Below, in pieces: positions 18,111-26,816 of a DNA stretch of 64,000 bases. The stretch is from contig JAFQZK010000004.1 of assembly GCA_017405965.1 (NCBI GenBank), forward strand, positions 62,001 to 126,000. The letters are read 5' to 3'. How positions within the stretch are numbered: the first letter of the stretch is position 1; the number at the start of each line of letters is the position of its first letter. The stretch is from Muribaculaceae bacterium (GTDB lineage: Bacteria; Bacteroidota; Bacteroidia; Bacteroidales; Muribaculaceae). The notes beneath the pieces were generated by a model. The model had not been told where the DNA came from and made no database searches. It worked only from the letters and a program-made list of their open reading frames with translations. The translations under genes were made by a program, and so were the position numbers.

Positions 18111-18911
18111 ATGAAAATACGAGAGATTGCTGACGCTATCGAGCAATACGCTCCCTTGCGGCTGCAGGAGGAGTGGGACAATGCGGGCATCCAGGTAGGT
18201 GACCCCGAAGCCGATATCACCGGTGTGCTCCTGTGCACCGATGCCACCGAGGCCGTCGTTGCCGAGGCCGTGTCACGCGGTTTCAACCTCGTCATTGCCC
18301 ACCATCCGCTCATCTTCCGTGGCTTGAAGAAGATTATGGGCCGCACGCCCGTGGAACGCACTGTGGCGATGGCCATCAAGCACGATGTCACCATCTACAG
18401 CGCCCACACCAACATGGACAGCGCCTGGCAAGGTGTCTCCTTCCGCATGGCCGACAAAATCGGCATGACGGGCCTCCAGTTCCTTGACGGCAACCAGGTT
18501 GACCCCTACGGCGAGAACGGCAGCACCACGGCCGGCTGCGGCGTCATCGGCGACATTGCCCCGACGCCCGCCATCGACGTCATCAAGCGCGTGAAGGAGG
18601 CCTTCGAAGTGGGCGCCGTGCGCTACTGCGGTGACACAACTAGAATCGTCACCCGCGTCGCTCTGTGTGGCGGTGCTGGCGGATTCCTGCTCGACAAGGC
18701 GGTCGAACTGGGCGCACAACTCTATGTCACGGCCGACATGCGCTACCACGATTTCCTTGATAATCACCAGCGCATCGTGGTGGCCGACATCGGTCACTAC
18801 GAGAGCGAACATTTCACAAAAGAGATATTTTTGGAGATTATTCAGAAAAAAAATCCTACCTTTGCAGTCGATTTTGCAAAAAACGAAGCAAACCAAGTGA
18901 AATATCTATAA
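18111..18911 (+). CDS. Nif3-like dinuclear metal-centre protein
   Basis: 266 residues of the Nif3/YbgI family, toroidal hexamers with a two-metal site. Family motifs are visible: LQEEWDNAGIQVGD near residue 18, the metal ligands AHHPLIF (about 64-70) and AHTNMD (about 97-102), and a C-terminal IGHYESEHF. Often named GTP cyclohydrolase 1 type 2, but the physiological reaction is unproven. It is followed after about 90 bases by a zinc-ribbon coiled-coil gene, a pairing common in Bacteroidetes. Confidence 0.92.
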   Translation: MKIREIADAIEQYAPLRLQEEWDNAGIQVGDPEADITGVLLCTDATEAVVAEAVSRGFNLVIAHHPLIFRGLKKIMGRTPVERTVAMAIKHDVTIYSAHTNMDSAWQGVSFRMADKIGMTGLQFLDGNQVDPYGENGSTTAGCGVIGDIAPTPAIDVIKRVKEAFEVGAVRYCGDTTRIVTRVALCGGAGGFLLDKAVELGAQLYVTADMRYHDFLDNHQRIVVADIGHYESEHFTKEIFLEIIQKKNPTFAVDFAKNEANQVKYL

Positions 18912-19000
18912 TAAGCTGTTAGCCATTAGTCGTTAGCTGTCAGGGAGTTACACCTAAGCAGCTGAACGCTGAAAGCTAAGAGCTAAACGCTAAAAAGTTT

Positions 19001-19771
19001 ATGGCAACACAGAAAAAAGAACTCACCGTTGAAGAGAAGCTCAAAGCGCTTTATGACCTGCAACAGAAACTCTCGGAGATTGACGCCATCAAGACCCTGA
19101 GAGGCGAGTTGCCGCAGGAAGTGCAGGACCTGGAAGACGAGATCGCCGGTCTCCAGACCCGCGTGTCGAAGTATCAGGACGAGATTGCTGCCCAGCAGGA
19201 CGAGATTGCCCGCAACCATGACATCAAGGATCAGTCCGAGGCCATGATTGAGAAGTACACCGCCGACCAGGACAACGTGCGCAACAACCGTGAGTATGAC
19301 TACCTGACCAAGGAGATTGAGTACCAGAAACTGACCATCGAGCTGGCCGAGAAGAAGATGAACGAGGCCGCCCGCAAGGCCGAGGCGCTGGAATTCGAGA
19401 TCCAGAAGGCCAAAGAGATGTGTACCGACCGCGAACACGCCCTGGAGGAGAAGAAGAGTGAGCTCAACGAGATCGTCTCCGAGAACAAGCAGAAGGAGGA
19501 GACCCTGCGCGAGAAAGCCAAGAAGCAGGAGAACAAGATCGAGGAGCGCCTCTTGACCGCCTTCAAGCGCATCCGCAAGAACACCCGTAACGGTCTGGGC
19601 ATCGTTGTCGTTCAGCGCAACGCCTGTGGAGGCTGCTTCAACCGCATCCCCGCACAGCGCCAGATGGAGATCAAGATGCACAAGAAGGTCATCGTGTGTG
19701 AGTACTGCGGACGCATTCTCATTGACCCTGAGCTGGTAGGCATCGCCCCCGAGGACGCCAAGAACAAGTAA
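19001..19771 (+). CDS. coiled-coil protein with C-terminal zinc ribbon (CT398-like)
   Basis: 256 residues. Residues 1-190 are almost entirely heptad-rich helix (long K/E/Q stretches) forming a predicted antiparallel coiled-coil hairpin. Residues 205-245 hold a C4 zinc ribbon (CGGC ... CEYCG). This is the zf-RING_7/CT398-like family found next to Nif3 genes. In other bacteria these proteins have been linked to secretion or sigma factor binding, but the role here is not established. Confidence 0.88.
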   Translation: MATQKKELTVEEKLKALYDLQQKLSEIDAIKTLRGELPQEVQDLEDEIAGLQTRVSKYQDEIAAQQDEIARNHDIKDQSEAMIEKYTADQDNVRNNREYDYLTKEIEYQKLTIELAEKKMNEAARKAEALEFEIQKAKEMCTDREHALEEKKSELNEIVSENKQKEETLREKAKKQENKIEERLLTAFKRIRKNTRNGLGIVVVQRNACGGCFNRIPAQRQMEIKMHKKVIVCEYCGRILIDPELVGIAPEDAKNK

Positions 19772-19784
19772 AGCGTCCCCACCC

Positions 19785-19918
19785 GGCTTCATTCGCCGAA
19801 GCCAATCCTAGCGGCAGCGACCCAGAGAGCCGACGTGACGGCACCGGGCTCCTTCCCGCTACAAGATACCGCAATGGCAGCAAGTCCCCTGTGGCTAGTT
19901 GCCATTGCGTCGTTTTAT
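19785..19918 (+). ncRNA. structured intergenic element, possibly an RNA or 3' UTR
   Basis: Three nested or consecutive stems follow the zinc-ribbon gene. GGCTTC/GAAGCC is at 19785-19803, and TAGCGG/CCGCTA (19809-19814 with 19856-19861) encloses GCCG/CGGC. A perfect 10-bp stem CGCAATGGCA/TGCCATTGCG (19870-19879 with 19900-19909) is then followed by TCGTTTT, which could terminate transcription. No open frame fits. I do not recognise a known RNA family, and only the terminator-like last hairpin is well supported. Confidence 0.4.
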
Positions 19919-19963
19919 GGTGAAAAAAATGGTAGCGAAGTAGCGAATATTCTGAAAAAGTAC

Positions 19964-19971
19964 TATATTTG
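19964..19971 (+). promoter_or_regulatory. -7 element of GYF-domain gene
   Basis: TATATTTG fits the -7 consensus; no clear -33 box. It lies 43 bases before the ATG at 20015 and supports that start over an upstream in-frame ATG at 19835. Confidence 0.5.
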
Positions 19972-20014
19972 CAGATTGAAATCCGACAACTTAAAACCAA
20001 AAAACTTGATAATT

Positions 20015-20689
20015 ATGAAATACTACATCGCAGAAAACGGCCAGCAGGCCGGACCATTTGAACCCAATGAACTGTTGCTGCATGGCCTGACGGTCAACTC
20101 TCTCGTGTGGTGCGAGGGCATGGCCAACTGGACGTCGGCCAGCCAGGTGCCCGAACTGATGGCGCTGCTGTCAGGACAGCCTCTCAACCCCGGCCAAGTG
20201 GATTTGCCCCAAATGCCGCCCATGGGCAATCAGCCGACACAACTGCCCGAGGTACCTCCCTTTGGCGGTACGACTCAACCGACAACTACCGGCAATCCTT
20301 ACAACCCGCAGCCGCAGGTCAACCAGCCGTATGCTCCGCCTCAATACGGTCCCAGCACCAATCAGCCCAACCAGCGCCAGATGATGCCCAAGAACTGGCT
20401 AACCGAGTGCATCATCGTCACCGTCTTGTCGGCATTGTGCTGCTGTAACCCTGTCGGCCTGTTCACGGGTATTTACTCGATTTTCAAGGCCAACAGTTCC
20501 AAGAACAAGTACATGAGCGGTGACGTGACCGGCTCGGCAGCCGATGGTGCCACGGCCAAGAAGTGGATGATCATCACGGTTGTCGTTGGACTGGTATGGA
20601 CAGCCATCCAAGCCTACCGCATGATTTCAGATCCCACTTTGATGCAACAGATTCAAGAAGGCACGATGGGTTCATTGTACGGATTCTGA
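20015..20689 (+). CDS. GYF-domain protein with CD225/dispanin-like membrane C-terminus
   Basis: About 224 residues. An N-terminal GYF_2 domain (YYIAENGQQAGPFEPNELLL, LVWCEGMANWTSASQVPEL) is followed by a long proline/glutamine-rich linker (about 60-125). The C-terminus has two hydrophobic segments with the CD225/dispanin pattern (LSALCCCNPVGLFTGIYSIF, then VVVGLVWTAIQAY). GYF_2 domains bind proline-rich peptides. The start at 20015 is chosen because the GYF domain begins there and a -7 element lies just upstream. Confidence 0.85.
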   Translation: MKYYIAENGQQAGPFEPNELLLHGLTVNSLVWCEGMANWTSASQVPELMALLSGQPLNPGQVDLPQMPPMGNQPTQLPEVPPFGGTTQPTTTGNPYNPQPQVNQPYAPPQYGPSTNQPNQRQMMPKNWLTECIIVTVLSALCCCNPVGLFTGIYSIFKANSSKNKYMSGDVTGSAADGATAKKWMIITVVVGLVWTAIQAYRMISDPTLMQQIQEGTMGSLYGF

Positions 20690-20740
20690 CCCCATGAAAC
20701 CGTGACAGGAATCACGGCACTAATCGACTACTGACTTTTG

Positions 20741-20781
20741 AAAAAACTGACGGGAGGGCCATCACGGTGGTTACTCCCGTC
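20741..20781 (-). terminator. terminator of the DMT transporter gene
   Basis: GACGGGAG (20749-20756) pairs with CTCCCGTC (20774-20781); on the minus strand it is followed by TTTTTT (20746-20741). It overlaps the stop codon of the transporter. Confidence 0.7.
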
Positions 20782-21697
20782 TTGCTTGACGGGGATGGCT
20801 GTTCACGACCATCCACACACCCGTGAAGATGAGCGCCGCAGCCACGGCATGGGCCCATTGCAAGGTGGCAAGGCCCATCACGATGCTGGCGATTCCGGCA
20901 ACAAAGGGCTGCACATAATTGTAAACGCTCACCGTCGTGGGCAACAGGCGCCGCTGGGCAAACACGACGAGCAGGAAGGTGAAGAACGTCGCTGCCGCCA
21001 CGATATACACGAGTTCGATGGTGGTCTTGGCACTCAAGGCAGGCCAGTCAATCTGAGCAATGTGAGGGAACACGAACGGCAAGATGATCAAGCTGGCGAA
21101 AGTGAACGTCCACTTGTTGAAAGTAAAAGCATCATACTTGCGAATCACTCCCGAGTAATAGGTCAGATAGAACGCATAGCCCACCTGTGAGACCAGGATG
21201 AGCAGGTCGCCTCGAAAGTCGGTGGGACGGCCATCGCCGGCTGTGGTGCGCGTGATGAGCAGTATCGCGCCCGCAAAACCCAAGAGGATGCCCAGGGCCC
21301 GTCGGGGCGTGATGCGCTCGTGCAACAGGAAAGCCGACAAAATGAGCGTGAAGATGGGCATCGTGGTCAACTCGATGGTGGCATTGATGGGCGAAGTCAG
21401 GCTCAAACCCACAATATAACCGCCCTGGGCCATGACAAAGCCGAAAACACTGGCGCCCATGATCTTCAACAGGTCACGACGCTCCACCCGCTGCTGCGGC
21501 ACAATGAGCGAACCCGCCCAAAACAGCAAGGCGGCACCACATATCCTGAATGCCACCAGTTGCGGTCCGGTGATGCCCCCGTTGGTGAGCACATCCTTGG
21601 AAAAGGTCGCCATCAGCCCGAAGAGCACCATAGCCAGCAGCATGGCGCCATGGGCCTTGAAATCCTTATTATTACGCGAAGTGTCGTTAGTTGTCAT
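20771..21697 (-). CDS. DMT-family (EamA) transporter
   Basis: 308 residues with about ten hydrophobic segments arranged as two EamA repeats (first about 17-150, second about 165-295). The typical segment PINATIELTTMPIFTLILSA ends the first repeat and YNYVQPFVAGIASIVMG lies in the second. Family members export metabolites or amino acids; the substrate cannot be read from sequence. It stands alone between two terminators. Confidence 0.9.
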   Translation of the reverse strand: MTTNDTSRNNKDFKAHGAMLLAMVLFGLMATFSKDVLTNGGITGPQLVAFRICGAALLFWAGSLIVPQQRVERRDLLKIMGASVFGFVMAQGGYIVGLSLTSPINATIELTTMPIFTLILSAFLLHERITPRRALGILLGFAGAILLITRTTAGDGRPTDFRGDLLILVSQVGYAFYLTYYSGVIRKYDAFTFNKWTFTFASLIILPFVFPHIAQIDWPALSAKTTIELVYIVAAATFFTFLLVVFAQRRLLPTTVSVYNYVQPFVAGIASIVMGLATLQWAHAVAAALIFTGVWMVVNSHPRQARRE

Positions 21698-21760
21698 TTC
21701 GATGAGGAGAAAACGTGCCTATCGGCATTTTCAGCTTGCAAAATTACCACAGTTTTCAAT

Positions 21761-21786
21761 AAAAAAGGGCCGATGAGGCCCTTTTT
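21761..21786 (-). terminator. terminator of the VTC/carbohydrate-binding operon
   Basis: AAAAAGGGCC and GGCCCTTTTT around loop GATGA; works on either strand and lies 24 bases beyond the last gene of the minus-strand operon. Confidence 0.85.
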
Positions 21787-21809
21787 ATGCAATTGTTGTA
21801 TCAGTCAAC

Positions 21810-23168
21810 TCAGTAAACGACCTCAACCAGCCTCTCGTCTTTGTTGTTAATCGAGGTATAACCGTCGGCGATGGTGAGAGTTCCGTCCACATCAAGCGCT
21901 TTGCCATTGGGGGAACAGCTGTAGAACGAGCCGCCGCTGATGGTAAAATCGGTGTCACATTTCACACCCTTGGGAGCCACTGTCGTCTCCTGACCCGTCA
22001 CCACGACATTGAGTTCGCCGCCGCCGAAGGTGGACGGTTGAGCCGCGTTGATTCCCTTGGCATCGTTGCCGGTGCACTTGATGTTGAGCGTGCCGCCTGT
22101 CATGACCAGGTTATAGTCACACTTGACACCGGCAGCACCTGTCGAGGTCTCATTGCCCAGCGAATCGACTTCGGCGCGCGATGTGCCCGTGTTGATGATG
22201 GTGGTGCGTCCGCCAGTGATGCAGATGAGGCTGTCACAGTTCATGCCCTTGGCACCGTCGGCCGCGATTTCCATGTTGATGACACCACCCTTGATATGGA
22301 TATAGTCCTTGGCCTTGATGCCGTGACCGCTGGTGCTGTTGAAATAGAGCTGGCAGCCAGGACGCACAAAGATGTAATCGTCGCTGGCCATGCAATGCTT
22401 GCCCACGCTGTAAACGTTGAGCTGACCCTTGCCGCTGACGAGAATCTGGCCCTCGCTGAAGATGGCCCCTTTCTGGTCCTCCTCACCGACCATCACGTAT
22501 TCCTGACCGTCGCGCAGGGTGTTGACAGTGCCCTCGTTCATTACCAGATAGAGCGATTTGCCGCACTGGTTGTTGACAGCTGCACCGTGGGGGTTGGTAA
22601 TGTCCACACCATTGAGTTGCAACTGGAATTTCCTTTCGCTGTAGAACTTGAGCGAACCGTTTTCGGTCGTGCCTGTCACGATGAACCTCACACGCTTGGC
22701 CGCATTAGTGACAGTCACGTGAGCACCATCGACATTCACGAGGACCGATGAGGGATTGCCGGTCACTGTAGCGGTCTCACCGTCGAAGGTGATGCGCACC
22801 GTGGTGGCCCAACTGGTGTTCTCGACATAGTCACCATAGTCAAGGGCGTCCTCGTCGTCGGGAATGACCTCGGCAGGCTCTACCAGCGAGCTGTAGTCCA
22901 GTTCAATTTCCTTGGGAATAATCTCATCCTCGTCGTCGTTGCCACCGTTGAGGATGATGTCGATGAGAGCGTTCACATCGCTGATGTTCACCTCGCCGTC
23001 ATGGTTCACGTCGCCGGCATTGTCGGTGTCGTCACTCAAGATCATGTCGATCACAGCATTGACATCGCTGATATTGACCTCACCGTCACCGTTCACGTCG
23101 CCAGTCCTCGCCTCGGCACCCACGGCAAGCGAGAGCGTCAAGATCAAAAGCAGGAAAATTCTTTTCAT
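21810..23168 (-). CDS. Cthe_2159-like carbohydrate-binding protein with N-terminal dockerin
   Basis: About 452 residues, last gene of a five-gene operon. Signal peptide MKRIFLLLILTLSLAVGAEA is followed at once by two dockerin-type loops (GDVNGDGEVNISDVNAVID, GDVNHDGEVNISDVNALID, about 20-72); an N-terminal dockerin is unusual. The rest is the parallel beta-helix domain of the DUF4353/Cthe_2159 family, with turn-forming repeats such as IKAKDYIHIKGGVIN and GIKCTGNDAKGINA-like blocks. Cthe_2159 of Clostridium thermocellum binds cellulose and pectin. The start at 23168 is chosen for the signal peptide. It shares many segments with the upstream lipoprotein (for example LNGVDITNPHGAA). Confidence 0.88.
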   Translation of the reverse strand: MKRIFLLLILTLSLAVGAEARTGDVNGDGEVNISDVNAVIDMILSDDTDNAGDVNHDGEVNISDVNALIDIILNGGNDDEDEIIPKEIELDYSSLVEPAEVIPDDEDALDYGDYVENTSWATTVRITFDGETATVTGNPSSVLVNVDGAHVTVTNAAKRVRFIVTGTTENGSLKFYSERKFQLQLNGVDITNPHGAAVNNQCGKSLYLVMNEGTVNTLRDGQEYVMVGEEDQKGAIFSEGQILVSGKGQLNVYSVGKHCMASDDYIFVRPGCQLYFNSTSGHGIKAKDYIHIKGGVINMEIAADGAKGMNCDSLICITGGRTTIINTGTSRAEVDSLGNETSTGAAGVKCDYNLVMTGGTLNIKCTGNDAKGINAAQPSTFGGGELNVVVTGQETTVAPKGVKCDTDFTISGGSFYSCSPNGKALDVDGTLTIADGYTSINNKDERLVEVVY

Positions 23169-23181
23169 ATATACCGTTTGA

Positions 23182-24396
23182 TTAATAAGCAATTGTGATT
23201 AACTTGGGCTGAATGTCATAGGTTTTGTAACCCGGAGCGATACGCGTCGTTCCCGTCACCTCCATCGGGTCGCTGCGACGGCTGTAACTATAGAAGTAAC
23301 CGCCCGAGATGGCGAAGTTGCCTTCGATTTTCACGCCCCTGGGCTTCTTGACCTTGCGTGTGCCCGAGGCCACCGCTTCGACCGAGCCGCCATTGATGGT
23401 GACATCACGCTTGGCGTTGATGCCTTTACCGCCGTCGCCGGTGGCCTTGAGCCTGATGATACCGGCATTGACCGTCAACAGGGTGTCGCAATACAATGCT
23501 GCACAAGTCGCCGTATCGAGTACGGCCTCGACAGTCTCGACTCTTGTATCACCGTCACTGATGGCGACGAGGCGACCGCCGTTCACAGTCATGGGACCAC
23601 CACTGCGCACGCCCTTGGCTCCTGCGCCCGTTGTCTCGATGTTGATGACACCGCCGTCGATGATGATGCCGTCGTTGGCACGCAAGCCATCGAGGGCGCT
23701 GCTGTTGACATGGATTTTAACACCGGGACGCAAGCGGATGTAATCGTCGCTGCGGATACCTCCACGCCCCACGGCAGTGACATCCAGTCGTCCGTTGCCG
23801 CTGAAGATGATCTGTCCCTCGCTGAAGAGGGCCGCTTTCTGATCTTCCTCATCGACCATGGTGTAGGTCGGGCCGTCACACAGACTGTTTTGTGTATCAT
23901 CGGCCAGCACCACATACATCGACTTTCCACTCTGGCTGTTGATGGCGGCACCATGGGGATTGGTGATGTCCACGCCATTGAGCAACAGCTGGAATCGCTT
24001 GTCGCCGTAGAACTTCAATGAGCCGTCGGTGGTGGTTCCGCTCACGATAAACTTGACGGGCCCCGAGAAGTTGGAGACAATCACATGGGCGCCACTATGC
24101 TGAACCAACACGCCCGGCACGCTGCCGTCGACAATGGCCTGCCCGCCGTCAAAAGTGATACTGATGACCTTGTTCCAGGGGCTGTTCTCCACATAGTCGT
24201 TGTAGGCCGAGTCGTTCTCGTCGGTCACGGGCACATCGGGGACCTCACTCAAGTCGCTGAAGTCCAATTCGATGCTGACAGGTTCCACCTGATACTGGGC
24301 GATGACATCATCCAAGTCGGTGTCGTCTTTCACACACGAGGCCATCGTCAGGGCCAATGCCGTCAACATGAGGCTATAGCGTAACAATTGCTTCAT
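23182..24396 (-). CDS. Cthe_2159-like carbohydrate-binding lipoprotein
   Basis: 404 residues with a lipoprotein signal (hydrophobic stretch then MASCVKDD, cysteine at about 21), predicting anchoring in the outer membrane. The body is the same beta-helix type as the next gene: VEPVSIELDFSDLSEVP, VISITFDGGQAIVDGSV, LNGVDITNPHGAAINSQSGK and several GG-turn repeats. It lacks the dockerin present in its neighbour. Only 13 bases separate it from that gene's signal-peptide start and 5 bases from the DUF2490 gene before it, so co-transcription is likely. Confidence 0.88.
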   Translation of the reverse strand: MKQLLRYSLMLTALALTMASCVKDDTDLDDVIAQYQVEPVSIELDFSDLSEVPDVPVTDENDSAYNDYVENSPWNKVISITFDGGQAIVDGSVPGVLVQHSGAHVIVSNFSGPVKFIVSGTTTDGSLKFYGDKRFQLLLNGVDITNPHGAAINSQSGKSMYVVLADDTQNSLCDGPTYTMVDEEDQKAALFSEGQIIFSGNGRLDVTAVGRGGIRSDDYIRLRPGVKIHVNSSALDGLRANDGIIIDGGVINIETTGAGAKGVRSGGPMTVNGGRLVAISDGDTRVETVEAVLDTATCAALYCDTLLTVNAGIIRLKATGDGGKGINAKRDVTINGGSVEAVASGTRKVKKPRGVKIEGNFAISGGYFYSYSRRSDPMEVTGTTRIAPGYKTYDIQPKLITIAY

Positions 24397-24401
24397 ATCG
24401 G

Positions 24402-25160
24402 TCAGAATTTATAGGTGTAACCCAAACCCAGGATGTGATTATCAGGCTCATCGCTGCTTTTACCCGAAAGCTGATAGCGATAATAGAGTTTAAATTCATG
24501 TTTCTTCTTGAGGCTGTGATTCACACCGACGGAGAAACGCGTCTTTTCCAAAACGTCGGTCGTGTAGAACTCCACGTTGGCAAAGGGGTCAAACTTGCAC
24601 TTGGGGATGTCCCATTCGGCCTGCAGACGGCTGCGCAACAAGTTTTTTCCCTTGCCCTTCACCTCATGGTCCTCCCACTCACCCTCGTCGAAGTCGAAGT
24701 TGTCGATCATCTTCGACGGGCGGTAGGTGTACTGCCAGCGCTCACGCAGGCTCAGTTCCACGCGCCTCACCTTGTAACTTCCCGTCAGTGACACATTGAA
24801 GCGATGTCTCACCCCCCAATAGCTGGGTCGCCAGTTGTTGTAACTCACGCCATCGTCCTGATAGGTGATTTTCTCGCGATTGTTGTCGATGAGCAGAACG
24901 TAGCCCGCACTGGCCTTGAGCCACGGCAATAGTTTGTAGCTGACGTCGCCGCCAAGACTCACGCGATCGGCAGTGCGGAAGGTGTTGCGCGAACGGAATT
25001 CAGCCTCTACTCCGGCGCTCAACTTCTTGTTGAACTTGTGCGAAGCCCCTATAGTAGTTATCAACCCGGCATCGTCGGCACGCGACAATGTCGGGAATGT
25101 TGCAGTAAGCATCAGCAGCAACAGGATAACCGTCAGTTGTTTTCTTTTACATCCTGCCAT
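24402..25160 (-). CDS. DUF2490-family outer-membrane protein
   Basis: 252 residues with a signal peptide (hydrophobic segment ending about LSRADD) and a barrel-like body of alternating strands ending in ILGLGYTYKF, the terminal aromatic typical of outer-membrane proteins. Segments GASHKFNKKLSAGVEAEFRS and WLKASAGYVLLID fit DUF2490. Its start overlaps the end of the DUF4956 gene by 28 bases, indicating translational coupling. In this operon it may be the outer-membrane pore or anchor (inference). Confidence 0.82.
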   Translation of the reverse strand: MAGCKRKQLTVILLLLMLTATFPTLSRADDAGLITTIGASHKFNKKLSAGVEAEFRSRNTFRTADRVSLGGDVSYKLLPWLKASAGYVLLIDNNREKITYQDDGVSYNNWRPSYWGVRHRFNVSLTGSYKVRRVELSLRERWQYTYRPSKMIDNFDFDEGEWEDHEVKGKGKNLLRSRLQAEWDIPKCKFDPFANVEFYTTDVLEKTRFSVGVNHSLKKKHEFKLYYRYQLSGKSSDEPDNHILGLGYTYKF

Positions 25161-25873
25161 TCGTCCCTTTGAATTTTCAATGTATTGTTGATGTGACTGC
25201 CGCCGCTACCGTCATTCTCGTATTCGATCTTGATGATAGCGGTGTCCTTGAGGAAATCCACCGAACCGATGGAGACCTTGTAGATATTGAGTCCCGTGCG
25301 CTTGCGCAGGTCTTCGAGTAATTCCTCGCGACGCTCGGGTGTAATGAGCTCGATGCGGTCATAGAGGATCAGTTTGCTGGCCAGGTTGCGCCGCAGCACT
25401 AACGCCTCGAAGAACCAGATCAAGAGCGCAATCGCTATGTTGGGCACCAACAGTTCGACAAAACTCAGCGCGTCGGCCAGCGCATTGATGACCGAGAGGC
25501 TGATGACACCGAACATATAAGACATCTCACGCACGGGAATCGTCTCGGTGCGGTATCGCAGCACGCCGAAGATGGCGAACAATCCCAGGGCAAAGCCGAT
25601 TTTCACCTTCACGCTACCCAACAGGTAGATCAGGAAGAAGATGCTCACGCTGAGCAACACAAGGGTGAAGAAGTAATCGCGGCGGTGTGTCTTACGGTAA
25701 TACAGGAAATAGACGATGAAAAACAAAACCAGCATGAAGAAGCCGAAACGCAACAGCATCTCGGTGACACCGGCAGCGTCATACCATCTAAACCCGCCAT
25801 GAGCCTTGCTGACGATATCTTGAACGACATCGACACCATCTTCAAGGCCAGTTAAATCTTGCAGTAATCTCAT
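25133..25873 (-). CDS. DUF4956 integral membrane protein
   Basis: 246 residues; four or five hydrophobic segments between about 35 and 150. The family signature IFGVLRYRTETIPVREMSYM lies at about 100-120, then a cytoplasmic C-terminal domain of about 85 residues. DUF4956 proteins are regularly encoded beside VTC-domain polyphosphate polymerases, as here (gap of 11 bases). The pair is proposed to couple polymer synthesis to the membrane; the exact role is not established. Confidence 0.9.
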   Translation of the reverse strand: MRLLQDLTGLEDGVDVVQDIVSKAHGGFRWYDAAGVTEMLLRFGFFMLVLFFIVYFLYYRKTHRRDYFFTLVLLSVSIFFLIYLLGSVKVKIGFALGLFAIFGVLRYRTETIPVREMSYMFGVISLSVINALADALSFVELLVPNIAIALLIWFFEALVLRRNLASKLILYDRIELITPERREELLEDLRKRTGLNIYKVSIGSVDFLKDTAIIKIEYENDGSGGSHINNTLKIQRDEWQDVKENN

Positions 25874-25884
25874 ATATTCTGTTT

Positions 25885-26709
25885 TTAGTTTATTGTCAAT
25901 CGGGGAGACACAAGATTTTGCATCTCTACATTCATCAAGCGCTCGATCAGGTGAAGGCGCTCCTTGAAATTGTTGCGTTTCAGCGAGGAGTTGGTCAACG
26001 CCGAGCCCATGCAGTACTTGCTGAAACCGCAGGGCTTGATCCTGAGCTCACGCAACATCCCCAGCACGGGCGACGGCTGCAGGCCGTCACGCTTCAACTC
26101 GATGATGACCAGTCCGGTCAAGTCAGCCCTGCAATCGGTCTCAAGATTGTGGAACTTCAGACTGGTATCGATGGTCAGGCGTTCGGTCTTGGCCTTGTTG
26201 ACCAGGGTGATGCGCTTGAAGTTGTTTTCCAGGCGCTCGCTCATGGTCGCCGGGTCATAGCGCAGGTGCTTGCGCAAGAACTCGTCGTAGTACCTGAACT
26301 CGTCGTCCTGCCGCAGGAAACGTATATCATGATCGGGATTCATCGGGTCAAATCCCAACATATCGACGCGTTTCTTGCGGGTGCGGCCATGGTTGTTCTT
26401 GGTCTTCACTTCCAGGAAGTTGAGGCCCGAGTCAATATAGGAACGAATGCGCAGCTTCTGCCGGCCTGCATGCCCGTTCTGATGCACGATATACATGTTG
26501 TGGTCGGGCGTGTCAAAGTAGGCGGTGTAATAGCTGGCCACACGCCTGCCGTTGATCTCCTGAATACGGTAATCGTCCCTGGCCATCATCAACAGCAACC
26601 GCAGCCGGTCAACCGTCGTGACAAACTTGGTGTCGGTGCGGTTCATCAGCTTGATGCCACTCATCTCATCGAGGCTAATCGGATGGTATTTGTTGATGAT
26701 GTTCTCCAA
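25885..26709 (-). CDS. VTC-domain polyphosphate polymerase-like protein
   Basis: About 274 residues with the VTC tunnel-fold motifs: ISLDEMSGIKLMNRTDTKFV at the start, YYTAYFDTPDHNMY, KLRIRSY, FLEVKTKNNHGRTRKKR and VIIELKRDG. Basic and acidic residues in these motifs line the active tunnel of yeast Vtc4, which makes polyphosphate from ATP. I start at TTG 26709 (giving MENIINKYHPISL), because a promoter (26718-26746) lies just upstream and the extra residues of the longer frame from 26781 look like translated AT-rich spacer. A transcript from that promoter would be almost leaderless. First gene of the five-gene operon. Confidence 0.88.
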   Translation of the reverse strand: MENIINKYHPISLDEMSGIKLMNRTDTKFVTTVDRLRLLLMMARDDYRIQEINGRRVASYYTAYFDTPDHNMYIVHQNGHAGRQKLRIRSYIDSGLNFLEVKTKNNHGRTRKKRVDMLGFDPMNPDHDIRFLRQDDEFRYYDEFLRKHLRYDPATMSERLENNFKRITLVNKAKTERLTIDTSLKFHNLETDCRADLTGLVIIELKRDGLQPSPVLGMLRELRIKPCGFSKYCMGSALTNSSLKRNNFKERLHLIERLMNVEMQNLVSPRLTIN

Positions 26710-26717
26710 AACGCGTG

Positions 26718-26746
26718 CAAATATATATATTATTAACGCAATACAA
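26718..26746 (-). promoter_or_regulatory. promoter of the VTC operon
   Basis: Read on minus: TTG at 26744-26746, 18-base spacer, TATATTTG at 26718-26725, about 8 bases before the chosen TTG start codon. Confidence 0.5.
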
Positions 26747-26816
26747 GCATTTGAATTGTAATATCTTGATTCTAAAATCAATAAAATAAGGGTATTTGTC
26801 AGTAAATCATAGTTTC

